A stretch of 64,000 bases of DNA from Thauera sp. GDN1. GTDB lineage: Bacteria > Pseudomonadota > Gammaproteobacteria > Burkholderiales > Rhodocyclaceae. The stretch spans positions 2,852,001 through 2,916,000 of the forward strand of contig NZ_CP097870.1 in NCBI RefSeq assembly GCF_029223545.1, given 5' to 3'. Shown piece by piece: positions 51,171-62,170 of this stretch. The first letter of the stretch is position 1; every line of letters starts with the position of its first letter. Below the pieces are notes generated by a model. The model worked only from the letters and a program-made list of their open reading frames with translations. It searched no databases and was not told the origin of the DNA. A program made the translations under genes and the position numbers.

Positions 51171-51929
51171 TCAGAGCGCGGACTGCGTCGGGACGAGCTT
51201 GATGATCGCGAGCGAGATGTTGTCGCCGCCCCCGCCCGCCCGCTCCCGGCTGAGGGCGATCAGCCGTTCGGCGGCGGTACGCGGCGGGTGTTCGGCAAGC
51301 GTTGACGCGAGCTCGGAATCGGAGAAGTAGCCCCACAGGCCGTCGGAGCACAACAGGAAGCAGTCGCCGGTCTGCGGCGACTCCTCGCGGCCGTATTCGA
51401 CGCGCGGCGCGCGCTCGCTGCCCAGACAGGACAGCAGCACGTTGCGCTGCGGATGCTTCTGCGCCTCTCCGTCGTCGATACGCCCCTTGCGCTGGAGTTC
51501 GCCCACCAGCGAATGATCGGCCGTGCGCGATACCGTGAGGGTGCCGCGGAAGTGGTACATGCGCGAGTCGCCGCAATGCGCCCAGTACGCCCTGCCCTGC
51601 TGCAGCAGGAACACGACCGCGGTGCTGTGCGGATCCTGCTCGCTGGTGAAGCGGGTGAGCTTGATCACCGTGTGCGCCTCGTCGATGACGCCGCCGAGCA
51701 GGCTCTCGGGCGTCTCGTGCAGCGGAGCGTAGGACTCGAAATTCTGCCGGGCGCGGATCACCACCTGTTCGGCGGCCATCGCACCGCCGCTGTGCCCGCC
51801 CATGCCGTCGGCGAGCACCGCCATCATCAGGCCGGGCCGTTTCGGATGACCGAACAGCGCCACCCTGTCCTGCTGTTCCTTGCGGTCGCCGGCATGCATG
51901 GCGACACAGGTTTCGATGGTGAAGGACAT
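51171..51929 (-). CDS. PP2C-family protein serine/threonine phosphatase
   Basis: 252 residues from the ATG at 51929. Metal-binding motifs of PP2C/Stp phosphatases are intact: DRKEQQDRVAL, ADGMGGHSGG, AHCGDSRMYHFRG, LCSDGLWGY and GGGGDNISLAII. It would dephosphorylate serine/threonine-phosphorylated proteins. No Hanks-type kinase gene is beside it. Targets unknown. It lies between pntAA and glcF on the same strand but with gaps above 130 bp. Confidence 0.9.
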   Translation of the reverse strand: MSFTIETCVAMHAGDRKEQQDRVALFGHPKRPGLMMAVLADGMGGHSGGAMAAEQVVIRARQNFESYAPLHETPESLLGGVIDEAHTVIKLTRFTSEQDPHSTAVVFLLQQGRAYWAHCGDSRMYHFRGTLTVSRTADHSLVGELQRKGRIDDGEAQKHPQRNVLLSCLGSERAPRVEYGREESPQTGDCFLLCSDGLWGYFSDSELASTLAEHPPRTAAERLIALSRERAGGGGDNISLAIIKLVPTQSAL

Positions 51930-52066
51930 GGCGAGCAGGCGGCGGCCCAGGGGTTTGGAAGGCTCGATCCATGATAGCAACCGGCCACGCTCGCCGGTAC
52001 GCCGGCGTCTCGCGTCACGGCCGGCAACATCCACCGCCCGTGACTTTTCTCACGCTCGTCCGCCGC

Positions 52067-53311
52067 TCACCCCGATGAGGCGGCGAGACGGGCATCGATC
52101 AGTTCGATCCAGTGGCGGACGGGGGTGCCGGTGCCCGCCTGCAGATGCACCATGCAGCCGATGTTGGCCGAGGCGATCATCCCTGCGCCACCCTCGAGCA
52201 GGCAGTCGAGCTTGTTCGTGCGCAGGCGCTCGGACAGTTCCGGCTGCAGGATCGAGTACGTGCCGGCCGAACCGCAGCACAGGTGGGCGTCGCGCACCGG
52301 CGTGAGCTCGTAGCCGGCGGCGGCGAGCAGGCCTTCCACCGTGCCGCGGATGCGCTGGCCGTGCTGCAGGGTGCACGGCGCATGCCAGGCGAGGGCCTGT
52401 CGCGGCAGCGCGCGCGCGCCCAGCACCGCCGCCAGCGCGTCGGCCTCGGCCGCCACCACCTCGCCGATGTCGCGCGTCAGTTCCGCCACCCGCCTCGCCT
52501 TGTCCGCATAGGCCGGATCATGCTGCAGCAGGTGGCCGTAGTCCTTGACCTGCACGCCGCAGCCGGAGGCCGTCATCACGATCGCTTCGACCGTGCCGGC
52601 CTCGATCGCCGGCCACCAGGCGTCGATGTTGCGCCGGGCGTCGGCGCGCGCGCCGTCCTGATCGTCGAGGTGATGGCGCACCGCGCCACAGCAGCCCGCC
52701 CCAGCGGCCTCGACCAGCGAGATGCCCAGCGCGTCGAGCACGCGCGCCGCCGCGGCGTTGATCGACGGCGCCATCGCCGGCTGCACGCAACCGGCAAGCG
52801 CGACGACCTGGCGCGCATGACGCGGCTCGGGCCAGCGTCCCGCGGGGCGCGGCTCGGGCACCTTGGCCTGCAGCGCCTTCGGCAGCAGTCCGCGCACCGC
52901 CTGCCCGGCCTTCATCGCCACGCCGAACAGCTTCGGCCGCGGCACGAACTCGCGCAGCACGCGCCGGATCAGCGCCTCGCCGCCGTGGCGGGGGACGCGC
53001 GCGTCGACCACGTGGCGGCCGATGTCGAGCAGGCGGCTGTAATGCACGCCCGACGGACAGGTGGTCTCGCAGGAGCGGCAGGTCAGACAGCGGTCCAGAT
53101 GCAGGCGGGTCTTGCCGGTGGGCTCGGCGCCCTCCAGCACCTGCTTGATCAGGTAGATGCGTCCGCGCGGCCCGTCGAGCTCGTCGCCGAGCAGCTGGTA
53201 GGTCGGACAGGTCGCGGTGCAGAAGCCGCAATGCACGCACTTGCGCAGGATCTCCTCGGCCTCGCGACCTTCGGGCGTGTCGCGGATGAAATCGGCGAGC
53301 TCGGTCTGCAT
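52067..53311 (-). CDS. glcF: Glycolate oxidase iron-sulfur subunit
   Basis: 414 residues. Two ferredoxin-like motifs (CVHCGFCTATCPTYQLLGDE, CLTCRSCETTCPSGVHYSRL) and two CCG domains (GAGCCGAVRHHL, HLCCGSAGTYSI) define GlcF, which passes electrons from the flavoprotein subunits to the quinone pool. Stop TGA at the left end; it follows glcE by 2 bp. Confidence 0.94.
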   Translation of the reverse strand: MQTELADFIRDTPEGREAEEILRKCVHCGFCTATCPTYQLLGDELDGPRGRIYLIKQVLEGAEPTGKTRLHLDRCLTCRSCETTCPSGVHYSRLLDIGRHVVDARVPRHGGEALIRRVLREFVPRPKLFGVAMKAGQAVRGLLPKALQAKVPEPRPAGRWPEPRHARQVVALAGCVQPAMAPSINAAAARVLDALGISLVEAAGAGCCGAVRHHLDDQDGARADARRNIDAWWPAIEAGTVEAIVMTASGCGVQVKDYGHLLQHDPAYADKARRVAELTRDIGEVVAAEADALAAVLGARALPRQALAWHAPCTLQHGQRIRGTVEGLLAAAGYELTPVRDAHLCCGSAGTYSILQPELSERLRTNKLDCLLEGGAGMIASANIGCMVHLQAGTGTPVRHWIELIDARLAASSG

Positions 53312-53313
53312 GC

Positions 53314-54384
53314 TCAGAACTCCGGGTAGAGGCGGCCGGGATTGAAGATGCCCGCCGGATCGAAGGCCTGCTTCAGGCGGCGATGGACGGTCGCCAGCGG
53401 CGCGGACAGGGGCTGGAACACCTCGCCCTTGCGATCGCCGCCGCGGAAGGCCGCGGCGTGACCGCCGAGCTGCGCGGCGCGCGCCCGGATCGGCGCCGCA
53501 TCACCCGTACTCGCCAGCCAGCGCAGGGCCCCGCCCCACTCCACCGTCTGCCGCCCGGGCAATTCCAGCGCCGGCGCAGTGCTCGGCAGCGACAGGCGCC
53601 ACAGGACCTCGTCGGCAGTGAGCGCGAAGGTGGTCGCGCTCTGTTCTCGCACCGCGGTCCACAGTGCGCTCGATCCTGCCTCGTCCAGCACCTCGCCGCC
53701 CAGCCTCCCGATCGCCGCGCGCACCGCGGCCTCCGCGCCGGACAGGCGCAGGTGCAGCACGCCCTCGCTCCACAGGCTGGCCGACACCGGCAGCGGCTGG
53801 CCGCCCCATTCGTTGAGCCGGCGCAGCGCGCTCGCCTCGTCGAGCTCGAAGCGCAGCGTCGCTTCGTCCAGCGGACGCGGCAGCGCCTTCAGCGACACCT
53901 CGAGCAGGATGCCGAGCGTGCCCAGGCTGCCCGCGACCAGGCGCGAGATGTCGTAGCCGGCGACGTTCTTCATGACCTGGCCGCCGAACTTCATGATCTC
54001 GCCGCGGCCGTCGAGCAGTCTGACGCCGAGCATGAAGTCGCGCACCGCACCCATGCTCGCCCGCCGCGGGCCCGACAGGCCGGCGGCAACGCAGCCCGCG
54101 ACGGTCGCCCCAGCGCCGAAATGCGGGGGCTCGAAAGCCAGGTACTGGCCCTTCTCGGCCAGCACCGCCTCCAGCTCGGCCAGCGGCGTGCCGCCGCGCA
54201 CCGTCACCACCAGTTCGGTCGGCTCGTAGGCGACCACGCCGGTGTTGGCGCGCAGGTCGAACACCTCGCCCGTGGCCTCGCGGCCGTGGAAATCCTTGCT
54301 GCCACCGCCGCGCAGGCACAGCGCCGTCCCCGCCGCGGCCGCCGCGCGCACGCGCTCGGCCCATTCCTTCTCGATCGTCGTCAT
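53314..54384 (-). CDS. glcE: Glycolate oxidase FAD-binding subunit GlcE
   Basis: 356 residues from the ATG at 54384. FAD-binding PCMH-type domain: LCLRGGGSKDFHGR, GVVAYEPTELVVTVRGGTPL and GATVAGCVAAGLSGPRRASM. GlcE is the shorter FAD subunit that pairs with GlcD. C-terminus (AFDPAGIFNPGRLYPEF) matches the family. 14 bp after glcD. Confidence 0.93.
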   Translation of the reverse strand: MTTIEKEWAERVRAAAAAGTALCLRGGGSKDFHGREATGEVFDLRANTGVVAYEPTELVVTVRGGTPLAELEAVLAEKGQYLAFEPPHFGAGATVAGCVAAGLSGPRRASMGAVRDFMLGVRLLDGRGEIMKFGGQVMKNVAGYDISRLVAGSLGTLGILLEVSLKALPRPLDEATLRFELDEASALRRLNEWGGQPLPVSASLWSEGVLHLRLSGAEAAVRAAIGRLGGEVLDEAGSSALWTAVREQSATTFALTADEVLWRLSLPSTAPALELPGRQTVEWGGALRWLASTGDAAPIRARAAQLGGHAAAFRGGDRKGEVFQPLSAPLATVHRRLKQAFDPAGIFNPGRLYPEF

Positions 54385-54398
54385 CGTGTCGTTCCTGC

Positions 54399-55913
54399 TC
54401 AGAAGCGCGGGAGGTCCGGATAGGGCACGTGGCCCTTGCTCACCCGCATGCGGCCGTATTCGGCGCAGCGGTTCAGGGTCGGGATCGCCTTGCCGGGGTT
54501 GAGCAGTCCGGGCGGATCGAAGGCAGCCTTGACGCGGAAGAACTGGCGCACCTCGGCGGTGGTGAATTGCGCGCACATCTGGTTGATCTTCTCCAGCCCG
54601 ACGCCGTGCTCGCCGGTGATGGTGCCGCCGAGCGCCACCGACAGCTCCAGGATCTCGGCGCCGAAGTCCTCGGCGCGCTCGAGCTCGTCGGGCTGGTTGG
54701 CGTCGAACAGGATCAGCGGGTGCAGGTTGCCGTCGCCTGCGTGGAAGACGTTCATGCAGCGCAGGCCATATTTATTCTCCATGGCCTGGATCGCGGTCAG
54801 CATCTCCCCCAGGCGTTTGCGCGGGATGGTGCCGTCCATGCAGTAGTAGTCGGGCGAGATCCGCCCCGCGGCCGGGAAGGCGGCCTTGCGCCCGGCCCAG
54901 AACTTGAGGCGCTCGGCCTCGTCGCGCGAGACACGGATCTCGGTGGCGCCGCTGTCCTCGAGCACCGCGCGCACGCGCGCGATCTCCTCGGCCACCTCCT
55001 CCGGCGTGCCGTCGGCCTCGCACAGCAGGATGGCCTTGGCGTCGAGCGGGTAGCCGGCGCGCACGAACTCCTCGACCGCCGCGGTCGCGGGCTGGTCCAT
55101 CATCTCCAGGCCGGCGGGGATGATGCCGGCGGCGATGATCCTCGCCACCGCATCGCCTGCGCGCACCACGTCGTCGAAGGCCGCCAGCACGCACTGCGCG
55201 AGCTGCGGCTTGGGCACCAGCTTGACCGTGACCTCGGTGACCACCACCAGCATGCCTTCGGAACCGGTGACCAGCGCGAGCAGGTCGTAGCCCGGGGAGT
55301 CGAGCGCGCCGGAGCCGATCTCGACGATCTCGCCCTCGATCGTGACCCCGCGCACGCGCAGCAGGTTATGCACGGTGAGGCCGTACTTGAGGCAATGCAC
55401 GCCGCCGGCGTTCTCCGACACGTTGCCGCCGATCGAGCACGCGATCTGCGAGGACGGATCGGGCGCGTAGTACAGGCCGTGGGGTGCCGCCGCCTCCGAG
55501 ATCGCCAGGTTGCGCACACCGGGCTGGACGACGGCGGTGCGGGCGAGCGGATCGAGCTCGAGGATGCGGTTGAAGCGCGCCAGCGACAGCAGCACACCGC
55601 GGGTGTGCGGCAGCGCGCCGCCCGACAGCCCGGTGCCCGCCCCCCGCGCCACCACCGGCACGCCGAGCTCGTGGCAGATGCGCAGCACCGCGACCACCTG
55701 CTCCTCGCTGGTCGGCAGCGCCACCACCAGCGGCAAGGCGCGGTAGGCGGCCAGGCCGTCGCATTCGTAGGGACGCAGGTCCTCGGTGTCGTACATCAGG
55801 GTGCCGGCGGGCAGCACGCGGCTCAGCGCCTCCACCACGCGCACCTTGTCCACCGCGGAAAAATCGCGCTCGGTCTCACCGAACGGCAGCGCTTCGACTT
55901 CGGAATTCATCAT
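54399..55913 (-). CDS. glcD: Glycolate oxidase subunit GlcD
   Basis: 504 residues from the ATG pair at 55913/55910 (GAGGA upstream). FAD-binding motifs VVARGAGTGLSGGALPHTRG and CSIGGNVSENAGGVHCLKYG, and the catalytic-domain signature NVFHAGDGNLHPLILFD. GlcD oxidises glycolate to glyoxylate with GlcE and GlcF. First gene of glcDEF; no glcC or glcB nearby, but a LysR regulator lies 215 bp upstream on the same strand. Confidence 0.94.
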   Translation of the reverse strand: MMNSEVEALPFGETERDFSAVDKVRVVEALSRVLPAGTLMYDTEDLRPYECDGLAAYRALPLVVALPTSEEQVVAVLRICHELGVPVVARGAGTGLSGGALPHTRGVLLSLARFNRILELDPLARTAVVQPGVRNLAISEAAAPHGLYYAPDPSSQIACSIGGNVSENAGGVHCLKYGLTVHNLLRVRGVTIEGEIVEIGSGALDSPGYDLLALVTGSEGMLVVVTEVTVKLVPKPQLAQCVLAAFDDVVRAGDAVARIIAAGIIPAGLEMMDQPATAAVEEFVRAGYPLDAKAILLCEADGTPEEVAEEIARVRAVLEDSGATEIRVSRDEAERLKFWAGRKAAFPAAGRISPDYYCMDGTIPRKRLGEMLTAIQAMENKYGLRCMNVFHAGDGNLHPLILFDANQPDELERAEDFGAEILELSVALGGTITGEHGVGLEKINQMCAQFTTAEVRQFFRVKAAFDPPGLLNPGKAIPTLNRCAEYGRMRVSKGHVPYPDLPRF

Positions 55914-56127
55914 TGCAGGTCCTCGCCATGTGCTCCCGCGCGGGGAGCGCACCCACCGCGTCGAGGAGGCGAAAGTATAGGCGTCATGCCCGGCTCACGG
56001 TTTGACGCATTTTTGCCGTCGGCTTGAAGAAACTTCACAGCACGCCGTGCTCGCCATCCGCGCCAAGCCCCCCGGGTATCAAAGGACGCCGGCGCGGGTC
56101 CGCTTCGCCCCTCGGGTGCGCGCCGCC

Positions 56128-57009
56128 TCAGGGCAGCACGCCCTGCAGCCAGTCGACGAAGGCCGCACACTCCCAGCGCTCGAGCGCGCCCGGCGCCCAG
56201 CAGATGTAGTGCGCGAAGGGCGAGGCCAGCGGACGCTCCGACAGGGCGAGCAGACGCCCGCTGTCGAACCAGGCCGCCCCCAGCTTCTGCCGCACCAGGG
56301 CCACGCCGAAACCGCTCGCCGCCGCATCGTAGGCCAGGCCGAGATCGTTGAACTGCGCGCCGCTCGTCGGCTCCGGCAGGCTCAGCCCGCAATGGGCGTA
56401 CCAGTTCGCCCACGGCTCGAGCGGGCTGCGCACCAGGCGGGTGGACGTGCATTCGGCCGCGTGTTCGAAACCGTCGAAGGGTCCGAACTCGTCGAGGAAG
56501 GCCGGGCTGCACGCCGGCGTCACCACGTCGCTCAGGATCAGCCGGTGCTCGACGTCGGTGTAGGCGCCAGCGCCGTAGCGGATCTCCAGGTCCGCCTCCT
56601 CGGCGGTGACGTCGCGCAGCGGGATCGAGACCTGCAGCGTCAGCTCGATGTCGGGATAGCTGCGGCGGAAGAGTTCGAGCTTGGGCATCACGAACTGGCG
56701 GCAGAACGAGGGCGTCACCGCCACCCGCAGCCGGCTGGCGCCCGCCGTGGCGCGTTCGCCGGGCATCTGCGCCAGCGCGGCCAGCGCGGTACACACCTGC
56801 TGCAGGTAGGCCGCACCGTCGGCAGTGAGGGTGAAGTCGCCGCGGCTGAACAGGCGAACACCGAGGTGCGATTCGAGCTGGCGGAGACGATGACTGACCG
56901 CGCTCACCGTGACGCACAGCTCTTCCGCGGCGCGGCTGGCGCTGCGCAGGCGGGACACCGCTTCGAAGGTGAGCAGGCACTGGATCGGGGGAATGCGGCT
57001 GGTCGCCAT
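56128..57009 (-). CDS. LysR-family transcriptional regulator, GcvA-like
   Basis: 293 residues from the ATG at 57009; a further in-frame start at 57030 is possible. N-terminal HTH PPIQCLLTFEAVSRLRSASR and SAVSHRLRQLESHLGVRLFS is closest to the GcvA subgroup. The substrate-binding domain follows. It is upstream of glcDEF and divergent from the SulP gene, so either could be a target; the sequence does not decide. Confidence 0.85.
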   Translation of the reverse strand: MATSRIPPIQCLLTFEAVSRLRSASRAAEELCVTVSAVSHRLRQLESHLGVRLFSRGDFTLTADGAAYLQQVCTALAALAQMPGERATAGASRLRVAVTPSFCRQFVMPKLELFRRSYPDIELTLQVSIPLRDVTAEEADLEIRYGAGAYTDVEHRLILSDVVTPACSPAFLDEFGPFDGFEHAAECTSTRLVRSPLEPWANWYAHCGLSLPEPTSGAQFNDLGLAYDAAASGFGVALVRQKLGAAWFDSGRLLALSERPLASPFAHYICWAPGALERWECAAFVDWLQGVLP

Positions 57010-57187
57010 CTGCACTGGACTCCTGACCATCTGGGGGCCGCCGCATTATGCGCGCGCCCTGCACGAGCGTGCATCTCAACCCAGGACTCCCGGCGGGAAC
57101 CCCGGCGCAAGGCCCTGTGGAAGCGGACTGGCCCGCTCTCGCAGTTTGAACGTGCGCCCATTGTCATTACCATTGAACCCCCAGCCC

Positions 57188-58939
57188 ATGACCGCCGCCC
57201 CGCCGCATTCCTCGCTCGAACCGGGGCAGGCGCCGCGACCGGCCCGAATGTCCCCACTCCAGCGCCTGCTCCCCTTCCTGTCCTGGCCTTCACAATGGCG
57301 TGCCCACGGCGTGCGCGACGATGTCGTCGCCGGCATCACGGTCGCGCTGGTGATGATTCCCCAGGCCCTGGCCTACGCCAAGCTCGCCGGGCTGCCGCCG
57401 CACGTCGGCCTTTACGCCGCGCTGGTTCCGGCGGTGGTGGCGGCGCTCTTCGGGTCCTGCGGGCAGTTGTCGACCGGCCCGGTGGCGCTCACCGGCCTGC
57501 TGGTGGCGGCAAGCATCGCCCCGCTCGGGGGGCTCGCCGGGGGCGACGTGGTCGGGCTCGCGCTGCTGCTGGCGCTGCTGTCCGGGCTCATCCAGCTCGC
57601 GCTCGGCCTGCTGCGCCTGGGCTGGCTGCTCAACCTGCTCTCGATCCCGGTGTTGATGGGCTTCGTCAACGCCGCGGCGCTGATCATCTGCCTGACCCAG
57701 ATCCCGCCGCTGCTCGGCCTCGCGATGCCCTACTCGCAGCACCTGGTGCTCGATTTCGCGCACGCGCTCGGCGGCCTCGCCGAGCTCCATCCGGCCTCGG
57801 TGGCCTTCGGCCTCGGCAGCCTGGGCGCGCTGGTGGCGCTCAAGCGCCTGTGGCCGCGCCTGCCGGGGGTGCCGCTGGTGGTCGCGGCGGCGACCGCGCT
57901 GTCGGCGTGGGCAGGGTTCGCGGCCGACGGCGGCGCGGTGGTCGGCGACGTGCCCAGCGGGTTGCCGGAGTTCAGCCTGCCGCCGCTGCGCCTGGAGCTG
58001 ATCGCCGCCCTGCTGCCGGCGGCCTTCGTCGTCGCCATGGTCAGCTTCATGGAGGCCGCCTCCAGCGCCAAGCTGATCTCGGGCCGCACCCGCCAGCCCT
58101 GGCGGCAGGATCAGGAACTGATCGGGCAGGGCCTGGGCAAGATTGCCGCCGCCTTCACCAGCGGGATGCCGGTGAGCGCATCCTTTTCGCGCTCGGCGCT
58201 CAATTACGCCACCAACGCACGCACCGGACTGTCCTCCATCGTCACTGCCGCCTTCGTGCTGCTGGCGCTGCTCTACCTGACGCCGCTGCTGTGGCACCTG
58301 CCCAAGCCGGTGCTGGCGGCGATCATCCTGCAGGCGGTGATCGGCCTCATCGACATCAAGGTGCTGGTGCGCGCCTGGCGCGCGAGCCGGGACGACGGCG
58401 CGGGGGCGGCGGTGACCTTCCTCGCCACGCTGGCCTTCGCGCCCAACATCCAGAACGGCATCTTCACCGGCCTGATCCTGTCCCTGGCGCTGATGGTGTA
58501 TCGCGGCATGCGTCCGCGGGTCGCCCTGCTCGGCCTGCACGAGGACGGAACCTACCGCGACCGCGAGCGCTTCGGGCTGCCACACCCGCATCCCGAACTC
58601 GTGATCCTGCGCTTCGACAGCCCGCTCAGCTTCGTGACCGCAGCCACCTTCGAGGACGCCATGCTCGGCGCGGCGCGTGCGCAGGACGGCGTGAAGGTGG
58701 TGCTGGTGTCGGGCGCCGGCATCAACGACATCGACGCCACCGGCCTGCACACGCTGGCAAGCCTGGTCGAGCGCTTCCACACCCAGGGCCAGACGATCGC
58801 CTTCTGCGGCCTCAAGAAGCAGGTGATCGACGCGATGGAGCGCGACGGGCTGTGGGCACGGCTCGGCGCGCACGCGAGCTATCGCACCGAACACCATGCG
58901 CTCGACGCGCTGCTTCCGGCGCTGCTCGCAAGCCGCTGA
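57188..58939 (+). CDS. SulP-family anion transporter with STAS domain
   Basis: 583 residues. About twelve hydrophobic helices with the family signature AGITVALVMIPQALAYAKLAG and QLSTGPVALTGLLVA, then EAASSAKLISGRTRQPWRQD. A C-terminal STAS domain (about 440-560: LVSGAGINDIDATGLHTLAS) completes the architecture. Members carry sulfate, bicarbonate, C4-dicarboxylate or other anions; the anion is unknown here. No clear ribosome-binding site precedes the ATG. Confidence 0.87.
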   Translation: MTAAPPHSSLEPGQAPRPARMSPLQRLLPFLSWPSQWRAHGVRDDVVAGITVALVMIPQALAYAKLAGLPPHVGLYAALVPAVVAALFGSCGQLSTGPVALTGLLVAASIAPLGGLAGGDVVGLALLLALLSGLIQLALGLLRLGWLLNLLSIPVLMGFVNAAALIICLTQIPPLLGLAMPYSQHLVLDFAHALGGLAELHPASVAFGLGSLGALVALKRLWPRLPGVPLVVAAATALSAWAGFAADGGAVVGDVPSGLPEFSLPPLRLELIAALLPAAFVVAMVSFMEAASSAKLISGRTRQPWRQDQELIGQGLGKIAAAFTSGMPVSASFSRSALNYATNARTGLSSIVTAAFVLLALLYLTPLLWHLPKPVLAAIILQAVIGLIDIKVLVRAWRASRDDGAGAAVTFLATLAFAPNIQNGIFTGLILSLALMVYRGMRPRVALLGLHEDGTYRDRERFGLPHPHPELVILRFDSPLSFVTAATFEDAMLGAARAQDGVKVVLVSGAGINDIDATGLHTLASLVERFHTQGQTIAFCGLKKQVIDAMERDGLWARLGAHASYRTEHHALDALLPALLASR

Positions 58940-58945
58940 TCAGCA

Positions 58946-58974
58946 TTGACTTTCCACGGCCGCTCGGCTAGAGT
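58946..58974 (+). promoter_or_regulatory. Sigma-70 promoter of rplU-rpmA
   Basis: TTGACT at 58946-58951 and TAGAGT at 58969-58974, with the ideal 17-bp spacer, 38 bp before the rplU start. Confidence 0.75.
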
Positions 58975-59012
58975 GCGCGATTCTTCGCAGACCCATCAAC
59001 TGGAGCAACACC

Positions 59013-59324
59013 ATGTACGCGGTGATAAAAACCGGTGGCAAGCAGTATCGCGTCGCTGCCGGCGAAAAGATCAAGGTAGAACAGATACCGGCCGACGTGG
59101 GTTCCGAAATCACCATCGACCAGGTTTTCATGGTCGGTGAAGGCGATGCCGTCAAGATCGGCACGCCGGTGGTTGCCGGAGCTTCCGTCAAGGCGACCGT
59201 GGTTTCCCACGGCCGTCACGACAAGATCAAGATTTTCAAGATGCGCCGTCGCAAGCACTACCAGAAGCACCAGGGGCATCGTCAGAACTACACCGAGCTT
59301 CGCATCGAAGCGATCTCGGCCTAA
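59013..59324 (+). CDS. rplU: 50S ribosomal protein L21
   Basis: 103 residues, the usual length. [20 protein letters not shown] at the start and [20 protein letters not shown] near the end are diagnostic of L21, which binds 23S rRNA in the large subunit. Ribosome-binding site TGGAGCAAC upstream. Co-transcribed with rpmA, 20 bp away. Confidence 0.98.
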   Translation: MYAVIKTGGKQYRVAAGEKIKVEQIPADVGSEITIDQVFMVGEGDAVKIGTPVVAGASVKATVVSHGRHDKIKIFKMRRRKHYQKHQGHRQNYTELRIEAISA

Positions 59325-59344
59325 GGCGCAGGGGGTAATCCGAC

Positions 59345-59608
59345 ATGGCACACAAAAAAGCTGGCGGTAGTTCGCGTAACGGCCGCGACTCGGAATCGAA
59401 ACGCCTCGGCGTCAAGCGCTATGGTGGCCAGTTCGTGCTCGCCGGCAACATCATCGTTCGCCAGCGCGGCACCGAATACCACCCGGGCGACAACGTCGGC
59501 ATCGGCAAGGACCACACGCTGTTCGCGCTGACCAACGGCACCGTGCAGTTCGCGGTCAAGGGCCCGTCGCGTCGCCGCACCGTGATCATCGTGCCGGAAG
59601 CGGCCTGA
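59345..59608 (+). CDS. rpmA: 50S ribosomal protein L27
   Basis: 87 residues. [20 protein letters not shown], then [20 protein letters not shown]: the L27 signature. Its N-terminal tail reaches the peptidyl-transferase centre. A strong terminator follows. Confidence 0.98.
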   Translation: MAHKKAGGSSRNGRDSESKRLGVKRYGGQFVLAGNIIVRQRGTEYHPGDNVGIGKDHTLFALTNGTVQFAVKGPSRRRTVIIVPEAA

Positions 59609-59638
59609 TCCTTCGCGTTCGCTCGCGTTTGCAGTACA

Positions 59639-59668
59639 AAAGCCCTATCCACGTGGTAGGGCTTTTTT
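59639..59668 (+). terminator. Rho-independent terminator after rpmA
   Basis: AGCCCTA (59641-59647) pairs with TAGGGCT (59657-59663) around CCACGTGG-like loop sequence, followed by a run of six T. It separates rplU-rpmA from obgE; read-through is possible. Confidence 0.9.
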
Positions 59669-59709
59669 GTTTCCGGGGTCCGTCACGGCGGACGCCACAA
59701 CCAGGTTGA

Positions 59710-60915
<1,206 letters not shown>

Positions 60916-60946
60916 CCTCCCCTTTGCCCCCAGGCCCACTGCGAAG

Positions 60947-62056
60947 ATGAGAACCAAGATCCGCAACGCCCGCCGCCTCGTCGTCAAGGTCGGCTCCGCA
61001 CTCGTCACCAACAACGGCGCCGGCCTCGACAAGGACGCGCTCGACGCCTGGGCACGGCAGATCGCCGCGCTGCGCGCCGAGGGCCGCGAGGTCGCGCTGG
61101 TGTCTTCCGGCGCCATCGCCGCCGGCATGCAGCGCCTCGGGTGGGCGAAGCGCCCGCACGAGATGAACAAGCTGCAGGCCGCCGCCGCGGTCGGCCAGAT
61201 GGGCCTGGTCGAGGCCTACGAAAAGGCCTTCTCCCGCCATGGCCTGCACACCGCACAGATCCTGCTCACCCACGAGGACCTGTCCGACCGCACCCGCTAC
61301 CTCAACGCGCGCAGCACGCTCACCACGTTGCTGGAGCTCGGCGTGGTGCCGATCATCAACGAGAACGACACCGTGGTCACCGACGAGATCAAGTTCGGCG
61401 ACAACGACACCCTGGGCGCGCTGGTCGCCAACCTGATCGAAGCCGAGGCGCTGATCATCCTCACCGACCAGCAGGGCCTGTACACCGCCGATCCGCGCCG
61501 CGACCCGAGCGCCACGCTGATCGCCGAAGGTCGCGCCGAAGACCGCCAGTACGAGGCCATGGCCGGCGGCGCCGGCACCGGCATCAGCCGCGGCGGCATG
61601 ATCACCAAGATCCGCGCCGCCCAGCGCGCCGCGCGCAGCGGCGCCCACACCTGCATCGCCAGCGGTCGCGAGGCCGATCCGCTGCTGCGCCTGACCGCCG
61701 GTGAAGACCTCGGCACCCTGCTCTACGCCACCAGCACGCCGCTGCACGCGCGCAAGCAGTGGCTGGCCGACCACCTGCAGCTCGCCGGCGATCTGGTGAT
61801 CGACGACGGCGCGGTCGCTGCGCTGAGGAGCGGCAAGAGCCTGTTGCCGGTGGGCGTGCTCGAGGTGCGCGGGGATTTCGAGCGTGGAGCCGCCGTCGCC
61901 TGCCGCAGCGTCGGCGGCGAGGAAGTGGCGCGCGGGCTGGTGAACTACTCGGCCTCCGAATGCCGGCGCATCGCCCGCAAACCCACGGCGGACATCGAGA
62001 AGCTGCTGGGCTACGTCGACGAACCCGAAGTCATGCACCGCGACAACATGGTGTAG
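60947..62056 (+). CDS. proB: Glutamate 5-kinase
   Basis: 369 residues from the ATG at 60947. Amino-acid kinase domain ([67 protein letters not shown]) followed by a C-terminal PUA domain (about 280-360). First step of proline synthesis. 31 bp after obgE. Confidence 0.96.
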   Translation: MRTKIRNARRLVVKVGSALVTNNGAGLDKDALDAWARQIAALRAEGREVALVSSGAIAAGMQRLGWAKRPHEMNKLQAAAAVGQMGLVEAYEKAFSRHGLHTAQILLTHEDLSDRTRYLNARSTLTTLLELGVVPIINENDTVVTDEIKFGDNDTLGALVANLIEAEALIILTDQQGLYTADPRRDPSATLIAEGRAEDRQYEAMAGGAGTGISRGGMITKIRAAQRAARSGAHTCIASGREADPLLRLTAGEDLGTLLYATSTPLHARKQWLADHLQLAGDLVIDDGAVAALRSGKSLLPVGVLEVRGDFERGAAVACRSVGGEEVARGLVNYSASECRRIARKPTADIEKLLGYVDEPEVMHRDNMV

Positions 62057-62170
62057 CAGGCTGCCCCGCGGTAGGGTGTTTCATGCCGGCGAGGTACTTT
62101 TGCCGATAAGCTATCGGACTCAGAGAAACCGGTGGGTCGATGGCATTGCGACACCCCCAACGAGTACCGC

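Noticed and set aside
58997..59012. TGGAGCA word upstream of rplU as a further activator site
   Set aside because: It sits at ribosome-binding distance from the rplU ATG and there is no sigma-54 promoter; GGAG explains it.
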